Assembly: GCA_021739645.1 (NCBI GenBank)
Contig: JAIPBL010000073.1
Span: forward strand, 1-33,883
DNA length: 33,883 nt
Origin: Saprospiraceae bacterium
GTDB lineage: Bacteria; Bacteroidota; Bacteroidia; Chitinophagales; Saprospiraceae
Direction of reading: 5' to 3'
Part shown: one piece after another, positions 7,354 through 15,429 of the stretch
Layout of the letters: each line of letters opens with the position of its first letter
Position numbering within the stretch: position 1 is the stretch's first letter
Made by a program: the position numbers and the translations under genes
The notes under the pieces: generated by a model
What the model saw: only the letters and a program-made list of their open reading frames with translations
Told to the model about the DNA's origin: nothing
The model's database searches: none

Positions 7354-9986
7354 TTCTCACTCATAACCACCGCCTCCTCCACCCTCGGTGCCCGAAAAAC
7401 TACCTGCCCATCGAAGACATCCAGCACCACTTTGGACTTGGGCTGCACCTTGCCGAGCAGCATCTGCTTGCTCAGTTCGTTCAGCACTTTTTTCTGAATA
7501 ACCCGCTTCACAGGCCTTGCACCGAACTCAGGGTTGAAGCCCTCATCGGCGATGTACTCGGTGGCTTGTGGGCTGATGACCAGCTCGATTTCCTGCTTTT
7601 TCAGCAGTTCGACGACGTGGTGCAATTGCAGTTCCACGATGGCCTTGATGTCCTTGGCCGATAGCGGCTGGAACATGATGGTCTCGTCAATGCGGTTCAG
7701 GAACTCAGGCCGCACGGTCTGTTTCAGCAGGTTGAACAGCATTTCCTTCGTGCTTTCGATGACTTCCTCTCGGTTCGATTTGTTGATGGTTTCGAAGCTC
7801 GACCGGATGAGGTCGCTGCCGATATTGCTCGTCATGATGACGATGGTGTTCTTGAAATTCGCCGTCCGGCCCTTGTTGTCCGTCAGGCGGCCATCCTCCA
7901 GCACTTGCAGCAGGATGTTGAACACGTCGGGGTGCGCCTTCTCAATTTCATCCAAAAGCACGACGGAATATGGCTTGCGTCGCACGGCCTCCGTGAGTTG
8001 GCCGCCTTCGTCGTAACCCACGTAGCCCGGAGGCGCACCGACCAATCGGCTCACGCTGTGGCGCTCCTGGTACTCGCTCATGTCAATGCGGGTCATCAGG
8101 TTTTCGTCGTTGAAAAGGTACTCTGCCAGCGCCTTGGCCAGCTCCGTTTTGCCCACGCCCGTCGTTCCCAAAAACAGGAACGAACCGATGGGCCGCTTCT
8201 CGTTCGATAGCCCCGTGCGGCTGCGCCGAATGGCGTCCGAGACCGCCTCCACGGCCTCCTCCTGACCCACGACCCGCTTGTGCAGTTCTTCTTCGAGGTG
8301 CAGCAGTTTTTCCTTGTCGCTCTGCAACATCCGGGTGACGGGGATGCCCGTCCAGCGGCTCACGATTTCGGCGATGTCCTCGGCGTCCACTTCCTCTTTC
8401 ACGAGGAGCTTGCCGCCTTCCTGCATGTCTTGTAGCTTTTGGTTGAAACCATCGAGGCGCTTTTGCACCTCCGGAATTTTACCGTAACGAATCTCGGCGA
8501 CCTCGCTGAATTTGCCTTCCCGTTCCAAACGGGCAGCGTCCAGTTTCAGGTTTTCGATGTCCTCCTTGGCCGATTGGATGCCGTTCACGACCTCCCGCTC
8601 GCTCTCCCATTTGGCTTTGAGTGCGTTGCGTTTTTCTTCCAAATTCGCCAAATCCTCATTGATGCGGGCGATTTTCGGCTCGTCGTTTTCCCGCTTCATG
8701 GCCTCCCGCTCTATCTCAAATTGGCGGATTTTGCGCTCCACTTCGTCCAATTCTTCGGGCATGGAGTTCATTTCTAGGCGCAAACGGGCGGCTGCCTCGT
8801 CAATGAGGTCAATGGCCTTGTCCGGCAGAAAGCGCTCGGTGATGTAGCGGGTGCTGAGTTGCACCGCCGCCACCACGGCCTCATCCCGGATGGTAATTTT
8901 GTGGTAGGTCTCGTAGCGTTCTTTTAAGCCCCGCAGGATGGAGATAGCGTCCGTTTCCGAAGGTTCATCCACTGTGACCACTTGGAAGCGGCGTTCGAGC
9001 GCCTTGTCGCTCTCGAAGTACTTCTGGTACTCGGCGAGCGTGGTGGCGCCGATGGCCCGTAGGTCGCCACGGGCAAGGGCAGGCTTGAGGATGTTTGCGG
9101 CATCCATCGCTCCTTGGCCCTTGCCTGCTCCTATCAGCGTATGTATTTCGTCAATGAAAAGGAAGATGCGGCCCTCGGCACTGAGCACCTCCTTCACCAC
9201 CGATTTTAGTCGTTCTTCGAACTCGCCCTGGTATTTTGCGCCAGCGATCAAAGCGCCCATGTCGAGGGCGTAGATTTCCTTGTCCCGCAGGTCTTCCGGC
9301 ACGTCGCCGTTGACGATGCGGTGTGCAAGGCCCTCAGCGATGGCGGTCTTTCCCGTACCCGGCTCACCGACCAAAATTGGGTTGTTCTTCGTGCGCCGTG
9401 CGAGGATGTGCAGTACCCGTCGTATTTCCTCGTCCCGCCCGATGACGGGGTCGAGTTTGCCCAACTTGGCCCGCTCGTTCAGGTTCACGGCGTATTTCGA
9501 CAGCGACTGATAGGTTTCCTCGGCACTGGCGGAGGTCACTTTGCTGCCCTTGCGCAGGTCGTTGATGGCTTTTTTCAGGCCCTTCTCGTTCACGCCGCTG
9601 TCTTTCAGCATTTGTGAAACGGCGTCTTTCACCGTCAGAATGGCCAGCAACAGGTGTTCCAGTGCCACGTATTCGTCCCCGAATTCCTTCAGCAAACTGT
9701 TCGCCCGCTGGATGATTTCGTTGGTGGTGCGGCCCATGTACTTGCCCGCCTCACCCGCCGCCGTGGTGGTCGGATAACCTTTTACGATGCTGTTCGTAGC
9801 CTTTTTCAGCACGTCATAATTGACGCCGAGTTTTTTGAAAACAAAGGGCGTCACGTTCTCGTCCACCTCCATGATGGCGGCGAGCAAGTGCCCCGGCTCT
9901 ATTTGTTGGCTGTTGTTTTCCATCGCCAGCTGCTGCGCCCGTGTGACGGCTTCCTGGGATTTGATGGTTAGATTATTTAGGTTCAT
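7350..9986 (-). CDS. clpB: ATP-dependent chaperone ClpB
   Basis: The 878-residue Hsp100 disaggregase is full length for bacterial ClpB. In order: Clp-N repeats (about residues 1-145), AAA-1 with Walker A GEPGTGKT (207-214) and Walker [16 protein letters not shown], a long coiled-coil middle domain ([18 protein letters not shown] region) that separates ClpB from ClpA/ClpC, AAA-2 with Walker A GTTGVGKT (about 605) and [14 protein letters not shown], and a ClpB-type C-terminal domain. It works with DnaK/DnaJ to pull apart protein aggregates in the cytoplasm. No ClpP-binding loop was noticed. The ATG start [13 protein letters not shown] is standard. The 289-base region upstream, to the DUF4258 gene, holds no clear sigma-32-like or TAnnTTTG element on this strand. 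Confidence 0.97.
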   Translation of the reverse strand: MNLNNLTIKSQEAVTRAQQLAMENNSQQIEPGHLLAAIMEVDENVTPFVFKKLGVNYDVLKKATNSIVKGYPTTTAAGEAGKYMGRTTNEIIQRANSLLKEFGDEYVALEHLLLAILTVKDAVSQMLKDSGVNEKGLKKAINDLRKGSKVTSASAEETYQSLSKYAVNLNERAKLGKLDPVIGRDEEIRRVLHILARRTKNNPILVGEPGTGKTAIAEGLAHRIVNGDVPEDLRDKEIYALDMGALIAGAKYQGEFEERLKSVVKEVLSAEGRIFLFIDEIHTLIGAGKGQGAMDAANILKPALARGDLRAIGATTLAEYQKYFESDKALERRFQVVTVDEPSETDAISILRGLKERYETYHKITIRDEAVVAAVQLSTRYITERFLPDKAIDLIDEAAARLRLEMNSMPEELDEVERKIRQFEIEREAMKRENDEPKIARINEDLANLEEKRNALKAKWESEREVVNGIQSAKEDIENLKLDAARLEREGKFSEVAEIRYGKIPEVQKRLDGFNQKLQDMQEGGKLLVKEEVDAEDIAEIVSRWTGIPVTRMLQSDKEKLLHLEEELHKRVVGQEEAVEAVSDAIRRSRTGLSNEKRPIGSFLFLGTTGVGKTELAKALAEYLFNDENLMTRIDMSEYQERHSVSRLVGAPPGYVGYDEGGQLTEAVRRKPYSVVLLDEIEKAHPDVFNILLQVLEDGRLTDNKGRTANFKNTIVIMTSNIGSDLIRSSFETINKSNREEVIESTKEMLFNLLKQTVRPEFLNRIDETIMFQPLSAKDIKAIVELQLHHVVELLKKQEIELVISPQATEYIADEGFNPEFGARPVKRVIQKKVLNELSKQMLLGKVQPKSKVVLDVFDGQVVFRAPRVEEAVVMSEN

Positions 9987-10224
9987 AACTTTTAGGTATT
10001 GGATATTTGGAATTGGGTATTGGGCATTTTGCCCGCAGCCACAATCAATTTTGTTTAATTAAAACGGTTTACAATGGGGGGTGGTTCAAGGGGTGTGCCA
10101 TGTGTTTTGTCATCGGATTTTGGCGTGGAAAATGAGAGATGGGGTGACATTTTGACACGTATTGTTGGATCTGGGGTGACGGGGTGGCAGCCAGTGTTCA
10201 GGTTTCACTTTTAGGTTTTAGTTG

Positions 10225-10232
10225 TACCTTGC
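10225..10232 (+). promoter_or_regulatory. candidate -7 box (TACCTTGC) for the DUF4258/YgiT pair
   Basis: TACCTTGC differs from TAnnTTTG at the last positions and lies about 43 bases before the DUF4258 start. It is the best candidate in the clpB-DUF4258 intergenic region, which otherwise shows nothing notable. Confidence 0.35.
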
Positions 10233-10275
10233 AGTTTCAATAATTCAGCAACAAAACAAAAGACGACCAACAGAA

Positions 10276-10599
10276 ATGAATCCTCCTTTCGATATAAAAT
10301 TGTTCAGACAATCTGTTGTTGAAGGTGCAATTATCTGGAGAAAGCACACCTTGGAAAAAATGATAGGTCGTGGGATTTCCCATGAAGAAGTTTTGGAAGT
10401 AATGGAGCATGGCGAAGTCATTCAAAATTATGATAACAACAAACCTTTTCCCAGCATGCTGATGTTGAGTTTTCCGACAAACCGCCCGTTGCACGTCGTT
10501 GCTGCCTTTGACGAGGCGAACCGCACGGTTTTTGTCATAACCACCTACGAACCAGACTTGACCATATTTGAACCTGATTTTAAAACAAAGAGAAAATGA
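10276..10599 (+). CDS. DUF4258 protein, probable toxin of a TA pair
   Basis: This 107-residue protein has the DUF4258 pattern: WRKHTLEKMIGRGISHEEVLEV, then GEVIQNYDNNKPFPSMLML and PLHVVAAFDEANRTVFVITTYEPD. DUF4258 proteins have a RelE/MqsR-like fold and often precede a YgiT/MqsA-type zinc-finger gene. That is the case here, with a four-base ATGA overlap. The ATG at 10276 (MNPPFDIK) is chosen over an upstream frame extension without family sequence. The toxin-first order resembles mqsRA. Toxicity is inferred from family and context. Confidence 0.82.
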   Translation: MNPPFDIKLFRQSVVEGAIIWRKHTLEKMIGRGISHEEVLEVMEHGEVIQNYDNNKPFPSMLMLSFPTNRPLHVVAAFDEANRTVFVITTYEPDLTIFEPDFKTKRK

Positions 10600-10829
10600 A
10601 ACATATTCCTTCGCAATGCCCACTTTGTGGTGGAAAAGTAGAAGCCGGAACCACCACTTTCACCGTTGACATGAAGACTGGCGTGGTCGTAGTCCGAAAC
10701 GTCCCTGCCTACCTGTGCAACCAATGCGGAGAAGACTGGATTGACAATTCGGTCTCGCTGGAACTTGTCAAAATCGCTGACCGGGCGAAAAAACAGAATA
10801 CGCAATTGGAGATGGTTTCAATGGGGTGA
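10596..10829 (+). CDS. YgiT-type zinc-finger (MqsA N-domain-like) antitoxin
   Basis: The 77-residue protein carries paired zinc-binding cysteines, CPLCGG (residues 8-13) and CNQCGE (about 41-46), separated by a beta-rich segment TTTFTVDMKTGVVVVRNVP. This is the standard YgiT/MqsA N-terminal zinc domain. The MqsA DNA-binding HTH domain is absent, as in other short family members. It overlaps the DUF4258 gene by four bases and should neutralise that product. Its 3' part also overlaps any NACHT start upstream of base 10829. Confidence 0.85.
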   Translation: MKHIPSQCPLCGGKVEAGTTTFTVDMKTGVVVVRNVPAYLCNQCGEDWIDNSVSLELVKIADRAKKQNTQLEMVSMG

Positions 10830-10890
10830 AATTGTTGACAGGTGTAGTATTTTAGCCGCTCGTTCACCCTTTCAAATATCACTTTGCCCA

Positions 10891-12885
10891 GTGAATCGAA
10901 AAACCTTCCTTCCTTTTTTTAGAGCCGACACCAAATCTGAAAGATTAAATATTCCTGTCACTCAAAAGAGCCGACAACTGCTGAACGATGCAAAGTCAGC
11001 AATCGAAAATGCCGAACCACAACTTGCACTGGATAATTTATATCAACTTGACTCGCCAACGCTGAAGACAGCGCTACTTGGCCTGAGAAGTAGGCTGTCA
11101 GAATACACTAAAAACAAGCATCAAGGGGTATTGACCTCAGAACATGAATCTGTTGGCTACAACCGGCTGAGTAGGGATATTATTGAGTTAATTTCCAAGT
11201 TGGAAAAGGAGTTGGAAAGTGATAAAAACAACTATGGAGAAATCAGGAATTACCTCATTGAAAAACGTTACAAACCCCGCATCCATCAAAAATTAGCAGG
11301 TGACCAGCTTTTCAATTTGAACGTTCAATACTCCTCTGAAGGCACCTCGAAAGAAAAGGCTGAGACCTACCTGACCTTGCAGGGCGAGGAATCAGGAGAA
11401 AAAATTAAAAAAATCTTTCAAACAGCAGGGGGACGGCTATTGGTCACAGGCTTGCCCGGCGCAGGTAAAACCTCCCTACTGCTGCACTTAGTAATCGAAC
11501 TTTTGGAGGCCGAAAAAGACAGCCTCGCCGTGCTGCTCAACCTCGCCACTTGGAGGAGCGACTTCATTACCCTTGACGATTGGCTAAAGGAAATACTCCC
11601 CGCCGAACTCGGTGTCACCAAGCGGTATGCCGCCGAGATTTTGCAAAAAGGCCAGCTCACCCTTCTCTTCGACGGCCTCGACGAGGTGGACGAGGCGCAC
11701 CGTGCCTCCTGCCTGAAAGCCATTGGTGAATACGGCCGGCTGGTGCGTGACTACGTGATTTCCACCCGAAAGGACGAGTACAAGGTGCTCGAAAAAGACG
11801 CCCCGGTCTGGGCGCAGATAGAAGTGCTGCCCCTGACCGACAAGCAACTCCTCGCCCAACTCGACCATGCCGACCGCCGGGACTTCCCCGAAGCGCCCGA
11901 CCTGAAGGCGGCGCTGCAAAACGATCCGCTGCTGCTGCAAGTGGCGGAGACGCCGTTTTATTTGAACTGTTTGCAGTTGTTGTTTCGGGGTGGGAGTACG
12001 CTTTCGGAATTGAAATTCAAAGGTGAAACGCTGGAAGCCCGGCAAGCCGAAATCATCGAACGCTTCACGGAGCAGGCGCTGGCGATGCAAAGCAAGCAGG
12101 GCTTTGCGCCGGAGCAGGTGCGGCACTGGCTGGCGTTCATCGCTTCTAGGATGACACAGAGGAACAAGGTGGTGTTTGAATTGGTGGATTTGCAGTATGA
12201 TTGGTGGAAGTGGGGGAAATTTCAACTTTTATCGGTAAATATTCTGGATGTAATAATTAAGCCTTTTGCAGGTATTCTCTATATGAGTCTTCTTTTAGGT
12301 ATGCTAAAATTATTAGAACGTAACATCAACAATGCATTAGAATATGCAGGTATGACTTTTCTTACCTTATTGTTAATCGTAATTATTATTGCAATAATTT
12401 GGACAATAATTGGTAAACACAAATTGGCCATTATTGAATCAAAGGATAATTATCAGTTTTCAAATAAAATACTCTTCAAACTATTCAAGAAAAACTTAAC
12501 CTACTCATTAATTTTTGGCATAGTGATTTATTTTGTTTCAAAGAGTTTATTTACGACTTTTATTTGGGTATCAATAATTACATTTCTTGGAATAATGACT
12601 GACTTTTTGCAAAAACATTCCTTGTCGCTTCTCCAAATCACCACCCCTTACCAGCGCTTCACCGCCTCCGCCAAGGCCCTGCATTTTTCCATCCTCCAGC
12701 ACTGGCTGCTCCGCTGGCAGCTCTACCGTGTCGGGGTGCTGCCCCTGCGCCTCGTCCATTTCCTAAACGAAATGACCGCCCGCCACCTCCTCGAAACGGA
12801 TGGTGCGACATGGCGGTTTCGGCACCGGATTTTGCAGGAGTATTTTGCGGAGCAATGGAAGGAGAATGAGAGCGAAAAACCGTAG
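10891..12885 (+). CDS. EAD-NACHT-transmembrane STAND ATPase
   Basis: The reading frame is open from an ATG at 10741, but its first ~30 codons overlap the zinc-finger gene and look non-native. GTG at 10891 (about 664 residues) is preferred; the true start is uncertain. An N-terminal helical segment (ALDNLYQLDSPTLKTALLGL, then a SRDIIELISKLEKEL helix) resembles effector-associated domains of bacterial conflict proteins. The NACHT core has Walker A LLVTGLPGAGKTS and Walker B LTLLFDGLDEVDE (both within nt 11440-11700), followed by winged-helix-like sequence. Three or four hydrophobic segments lie at about nt 12235-12610. The C-terminal tail LLETDGATWRFRHRILQ is the part repeated downstream. Such NTPases sense invasion (phage or other) and trigger an effector; here TA genes lie on both sides. 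The EAD part and membrane block are AT-rich, the NACHT core and tail GC-rich. The specific function is unknown. Confidence 0.85.
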   Translation: MNRKTFLPFFRADTKSERLNIPVTQKSRQLLNDAKSAIENAEPQLALDNLYQLDSPTLKTALLGLRSRLSEYTKNKHQGVLTSEHESVGYNRLSRDIIELISKLEKELESDKNNYGEIRNYLIEKRYKPRIHQKLAGDQLFNLNVQYSSEGTSKEKAETYLTLQGEESGEKIKKIFQTAGGRLLVTGLPGAGKTSLLLHLVIELLEAEKDSLAVLLNLATWRSDFITLDDWLKEILPAELGVTKRYAAEILQKGQLTLLFDGLDEVDEAHRASCLKAIGEYGRLVRDYVISTRKDEYKVLEKDAPVWAQIEVLPLTDKQLLAQLDHADRRDFPEAPDLKAALQNDPLLLQVAETPFYLNCLQLLFRGGSTLSELKFKGETLEARQAEIIERFTEQALAMQSKQGFAPEQVRHWLAFIASRMTQRNKVVFELVDLQYDWWKWGKFQLLSVNILDVIIKPFAGILYMSLLLGMLKLLERNINNALEYAGMTFLTLLLIVIIIAIIWTIIGKHKLAIIESKDNYQFSNKILFKLFKKNLTYSLIFGIVIYFVSKSLFTTFIWVSIITFLGIMTDFLQKHSLSLLQITTPYQRFTASAKALHFSILQHWLLRWQLYRVGVLPLRLVHFLNEMTARHLLETDGATWRFRHRILQEYFAEQWKENESEKP

Positions 12886-12900
12886 TTTTGTAAAAAATAC
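12767..12900 (+). repeat. NACHT-tail repeat, copy A (inside the NACHT gene)
   Basis: This is the reference copy: the coding 3' end of the NACHT gene (peptide MTARHLLETDGATWRFRHR and on to EQWKENESEKP) plus the TAGTTTTG box. Copies B to E downstream match it closely. A and B also share the promoter region almost to the next start codon, with roughly 13 mismatches over about 130 bases by eye. Confidence 0.9.
12883..12890 (+). promoter_or_regulatory. -7 box TAGTTTTG overlapping the NACHT stop codon
   Basis: An exact TAnnTTTG match whose first three bases are the NACHT stop TAG. It lies 17 bases before the antitoxin ATG and would give a very short leader. The same box and spacing recur in copy B. 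Confidence 0.6.
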
Positions 12901-12907
12901 AACCACC

Positions 12908-13129
12908 ATGTCCGCAACCACCTTGAAAGAAGAAGTCCGCAAGCTCAGTGCCGTTGAGCGCATCCTTTTCGTGCAGTACATCCTCGACACACTTCGGGAG
13001 GATGCGGGCGAATCTGAGTTGAGCGAGGAGTGGAAACAGGAACTCGACCGCCGCACTGCCTCCTACTTGAACGGCACGGCCAAAACCTATACTTGGGAAG
13101 AAGTGCGCAACAAAGTGCTCCAGCAATGA
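12908..13129 (+). CDS. addiction-module antitoxin-like protein (CHP02574-type)
   Basis: This 73-residue protein matches the small 'addiction module component' family: an N-terminal helix (LKEEVRKLSAVERILFVQYI), an acidic middle, then EEWKQELDRRTASYLNGTAK and a C-terminal TWEEVRNKV, the usual ending of this family. It overlaps the RelE/ParE-like gene by four bases (ATGA). It is the first cassette after the NACHT gene, 22 bases from the NACHT stop. Antitoxin function is inferred from family and pairing. Confidence 0.85.
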   Translation: MSATTLKEEVRKLSAVERILFVQYILDTLREDAGESELSEEWKQELDRRTASYLNGTAKTYTWEEVRNKVLQQ

Positions 13130-13419
13130 ACTACAGGCTCGTTTTTCACCAAGAAGTCTCGGATGAGTTGCAAGATGCCCATCAATGGTACGAGCAGCAG
13201 CGAAAAGGGCTTGGCGTGGAGTTCATGGACGCCATTGATGAACTGGTTCAACGTATCTTGATAAAGCCAAAATCTTTCCCGAAGGCATATAAACAACGTC
13301 GAAAGGCATTACCTGCCCAGTTTCCTTACCTTGTTATTTTTGAGTTGCACGGCGATGTGATTTTGATCGTTGCCGTCATCCATGCCAGCCGAAACCCGAA
13401 GCGGTGGCAGGATAGGTGA
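13126..13419 (+). CDS. RelE/ParE superfamily toxin
   Basis: The 97-residue protein reads as a typical RelE/ParE toxin: YRLVFHQEVSDELQDAHQWY, GLGVEFMDAIDELVQRI, then ALPAQFPYLVIFELHGDVI and a C-terminal VIHASRNPKRWQDR, the conserved end of the family. RelE members cleave mRNA at the ribosome and ParE members poison gyrase; sequence alone does not decide which applies. It appears intact. Its TGA stop is immediately followed by tail copy B. Confidence 0.88.
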   Translation: MNYRLVFHQEVSDELQDAHQWYEQQRKGLGVEFMDAIDELVQRILIKPKSFPKAYKQRRKALPAQFPYLVIFELHGDVILIVAVIHASRNPKRWQDR

Positions 13420-13550
13420 ACGAAATAACCGCCCGCCACCTCCTCGAAACGGACGGTGCCACCTAGCGGTTTCGGCATCGGATATTGCAGGAGTATTTTG
13501 CGAGGCAATGGAAGGAGAATGACGGTAAAAAACCGTAGTTTTGTAAAAAA
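13420..13550 (+). repeat. NACHT-tail repeat, copy B (decayed)
   Basis: It starts right after the RelE-like stop with ACGAAATAACCGCCCGCCAC, matching the NACHT gene at 12767. The tail's ATG is ATA here and the first Trp codon of the core is TAG, so it cannot encode the tail. Homology continues through EQWKEN and the promoter TAGTTTTG to within a few bases of the DUF433 ATG. Confidence 0.88.
13536..13543 (+). promoter_or_regulatory. -7 box TAGTTTTG for the DUF433/DUF5615 pair
   Basis: An exact TAnnTTTG box 17 bases before the DUF433 ATG, at the same spacing as in copy A. Its TAG also ends the tail reading frame. Confidence 0.6.
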
Positions 13551-13560
13551 TCCGCCAGCC

Positions 13561-13815
13561 ATGAAAGATAAGCAGCCAGTTTTCCCTCAATACCCCCGCA
13601 TAACCATTGACCCAAAGGTCTGCACGGGGAAGCCGCATATCGCCGGCACCCGCATCACAGTCTCCGCCATCCTCGCCAACATGGCGGGCGGCATGGACAT
13701 TCCCACTCTATTGAAAGAGTTTCCTCGCCTGAAAGAAGCTGATATTCTACAAGCCTTGGCGTTCGCTTCAAGTCAGTTACAAGACCAGTTTTATCCTGTT
13801 GAAATGGCCGCCTGA
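13561..13815 (+). CDS. DUF433 antitoxin-like protein
   Basis: This 84-residue protein is a DUF433 family member: ITIDPKVCTGKPHIAGTRIT, then VSAILANMAGGMDIPTLLKE and FPRLKEADILQALAFA. DUF433 has an HTH-like fold and commonly precedes a DUF5615 PIN-like gene, as here, with a TGATG overlap. The ATG follows tail copy B and its TAGTTTTG box. Antitoxin role is inferred from family and pairing. Confidence 0.9.
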   Translation: MKDKQPVFPQYPRITIDPKVCTGKPHIAGTRITVSAILANMAGGMDIPTLLKEFPRLKEADILQALAFASSQLQDQFYPVEMAA

Positions 13816-14180
13816 TGAAGTTCCTGATTGATGAAAATATGCCGCTTTCCTTTGCAGAGGTCATGCGTGAATTGGGACATGACGCAGTGCACGTTTTTGA
13901 AATTGACCTCGATGAAACCGATGATTCAATCATCTTGGAACATGCAAAGCAAAACCAGCAAATCATCATCACTTTTGACCTTGACTTTTCTCGCCTCGTA
14001 GCCGTCGGCAAACTCCAACTTCCTTCCGTCATTACCTTTCGTACCGACACAATGACCACCGCAATTTTCAAAAATACCATGCTACAACATCTCGAAAACC
14101 TGCAGGAAGCGCTGACCGCCGGAGCAATGGTGACGGTAACTGAGCGGAATATTCGGGTGAAAACACTTCCTGTTGGTTAG
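13815..14180 (+). CDS. DUF5615 PIN-like toxin
   Basis: The 121-residue protein shows the DUF5615/Mut7-C-like PIN features: KFLIDENMPLSFAEVMRELG with the first acidic residues, DSIILEHAKQNQQIIITFDL and DLDFSRLVAVGKLQLPSVIT, then LQHLENLQEAL. The acidic residues would bind Mg2+ for RNA cleavage. It appears intact. The start overlaps the DUF433 stop (TGATG). The TAG stop at 14178-14180 directly meets tail copy C. Confidence 0.88.
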   Translation: MKFLIDENMPLSFAEVMRELGHDAVHVFEIDLDETDDSIILEHAKQNQQIIITFDLDFSRLVAVGKLQLPSVITFRTDTMTTAIFKNTMLQHLENLQEALTAGAMVTVTERNIRVKTLPVG

Positions 14181-14302
14181 CCTCTGCCCTTCATCCATTT
14201 CCTCAACGAACATGACCGCCCGCCACCTCCTCGAAACGGATGGTGCCACTTGGCGCTTCCGCCACCGCATCTTGCAGGAGTATTTTGCGGAGCAATGGAA
14301 GG
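14180..14302 (+). repeat. NACHT-tail repeat, copy C, with a short intact ORF
   Basis: Homology begins about 30 bases further upstream than in the other copies (the VHFLNE region), but one extra C before the ATG breaks the upstream frame. From the ATG at 14212 a 42-residue frame runs to TAA at 14340 and keeps the full core LLETDGATWRFRHRILQ, then EYFAEQWKEPPPLGGLAKKS. The later part includes the hairpin GCCGCC-ACTT-GGCGGC (14307-14322). From the GAAACGG onward, copies C and D differ at only about one base over some 70. Confidence 0.88.
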
Positions 14303-14337
14303 AACCGCCGCCACTTGGCGGCCTCGCCAAAAAAAGC

Positions 14338-14345
14338 TAAGTTTG
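14338..14345 (+). promoter_or_regulatory. -7 box TAAGTTTG before the third TA cassette
   Basis: An exact TAnnTTTG box whose TAA is also the stop codon of the copy C mini-ORF. It ends two bases before the ATG at 14348, so if used it would favour the later ATG at 14366 or a leaderless message. Confidence 0.5.
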
Positions 14346-14347
14346 CA

Positions 14348-14572
14348 ATGAAAAATCTTCAACAAATGACCATCGAAAGAACAGATAAAGAAATCATCAT
14401 CAAGCTACCAGCCACCACCAGCACGGAGGACGTGCAGCGGCTGCTCGATTATTTGAGCTATAAAACGGCGGTGGAAGCCAGCAAGGCCAAGCAAGAACAG
14501 GTGGACCAATTGGCAAGGGAAGTGAACAAGGGCTGGTGGGAATCCAACAAGGACAAACTCCTGCGCCCGTGA
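14348..14572 (+). CDS. small antitoxin-like protein paired with a PIN gene
   Basis: The protein has 74 residues from this ATG, or 68 from the ATG at 14366 (MTIERTDKEIIIKLPATTS), which fits the promoter better. It has a beta-like start, a long helix (EDVQRLLDYLSYKTAVEASK, KQEQVDQLAREVN) and a WWESNKDKLL end. No named family is recognised with confidence; its size and its GTGA overlap with a PIN gene make it the probable antitoxin. Confidence 0.75.
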   Translation: MKNLQQMTIERTDKEIIIKLPATTSTEDVQRLLDYLSYKTAVEASKAKQEQVDQLAREVNKGWWESNKDKLLRP

Positions 14573-15028
14573 AAATCGTCGTGGACACGAACATCGCCTT
14601 CAGCGCCATCCTGAACACCGAGACCAAGATTGGCGACCTGTTGATGAACTCAGAAGGGGTGCTTGAATTCCATGCCTGCCAGTACCTCCGCCTCGAAATC
14701 CACAAGCACAGGGAACGTTTGATGGACATCTCCGGGCTAACGGAAGATGAATTTGAGGAAGCAAAAAACCATATCTTTTCTCGCCTTAAATTCCATTCGG
14801 AAGAAATCATCCCTTACCAATTTCTGGGAAGAAGCCTTGGTGCTCGTGCGAGAGGTGGATATTGACGATATCGCCTTCGTTACGCTCAATAACTACCTCG
14901 ATGCCAATTTATGGACGGGCGACAAACTGCTGCTCAACCACCTCCGTTTTCAAAAAGGCTACTCGAAATGCCTTACCACTGCTGAATTGTTTGAGATAAG
15001 AGAAAAGTTACGAACCGAAAACGGTTAA
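14569..15028 (+). pseudogene. PIN-domain toxin with a one-base frameshift
   Basis: Translation begins at GTG overlapping the antitoxin stop: KIVVDTNIAFSAIL has the first catalytic Asp. Frame is lost at the TTT run 14821-14823. Before it the frame reads EEIIPYQF; removing one T lets it continue as WEEALVLVREVDIDDIAFVT and NLWTGDKLLLNHL, which carry the other acidic PIN residues, to TAA at 15028. Unshifted, it ends as GRSLGARARGGY at 14865. It would therefore be inactive unless the ribosome slips or the run is a sequencing error. Confidence 0.85.
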
Positions 15029-15037
15029 CCTGCCCCC

Positions 15038-15133
15038 ACGAAATAACCGCCCGCCGCCGCCTCGAAACGGATGGTGCGACTTGGCGCTTCCGCCACCGCA
15101 TCTTGCAGGAGTATTTTGCGGAGCAATGGAAGG
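15038..15133 (+). repeat. NACHT-tail repeat, copy D
   Basis: It starts nine bases after the PIN stop with ACGAAATAACCGCCCGCC. ATG is again ATA and HLL is RRL, but the core LETDGATWRFRHRILQEYF is intact, ending at a TAA after EQWKGK. The following CCACTTGGC resembles copy C, so C and D share ancestry beyond the coding tail. Confidence 0.88.
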
Positions 15134-15168
15134 GAAAATAACCACTTGGCTAGCTCATCGAAAATCGG

Positions 15169-15176
15169 TAATTTTG
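15169..15176 (+). promoter_or_regulatory. -7 box TAATTTTG before the fourth TA cassette
   Basis: An exact TAnnTTTG box 19 bases before the ATG at 15196. It gives each of the four downstream TA cassettes a comparable promoter. Confidence 0.6.
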
Positions 15177-15195
15177 TAACGAAAAATTTCAAAAG

Positions 15196-15429
15196 ATGAC
15201 CACCATACAACTTCAAATCAGCGACGACCTCATCCGTGCATATGGGCTTGAAGCATTGCAGCAACGACTTGCCAAGTTCCTGGAATGGGAGCGGTTTTAC
15301 CTTTCCGCAAAATCGGTGGAAGAGGCCGTGAAGGATGCTGGCGAAGACAATGACCAGCTTTGGGCAGAGGCCCGCAAAGCTGCTTGGAGCAAATTCAAAG
15401 AGCAGCAACTTAAAAACGTCCTACCATGA
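15196..15429 (+). CDS. small antitoxin-like protein paired with a second PIN gene
   Basis: The 77-residue protein begins TIQLQISDDLIRAYGLEALQ, a beta strand plus helix like ribbon-helix-helix style antitoxins, followed by a long helix (QRLAKFLEWERFYLSAKSVE) and a charged end. It overlaps the PIN start by four bases (ATGA). The family was not named with certainty; the antitoxin role rests on size and pairing. Confidence 0.8.
   Translation: MTTIQLQISDDLIRAYGLEALQQRLAKFLEWERFYLSAKSVEEAVKDAGEDNDQLWAEARKAAWSKFKEQQLKNVLP

Noticed and set aside
12659-13126. Minus-strand 'hypothetical' ORFs recurring over the tail copies (similar peptides at 13309, 14082, 15025, 15660 and 23231)
   Set aside because: They recur only because the tail repeat recurs; they run antisense to NACHT and TA genes and vary in frame and ends.
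14536-14568. Upstream ATG as PIN start in the third cassette
   Set aside because: The preferred start is GTG 14569 overlapping the antitoxin stop; the ATG at 14536 would place eleven non-PIN residues first and lies inside the antitoxin gene.
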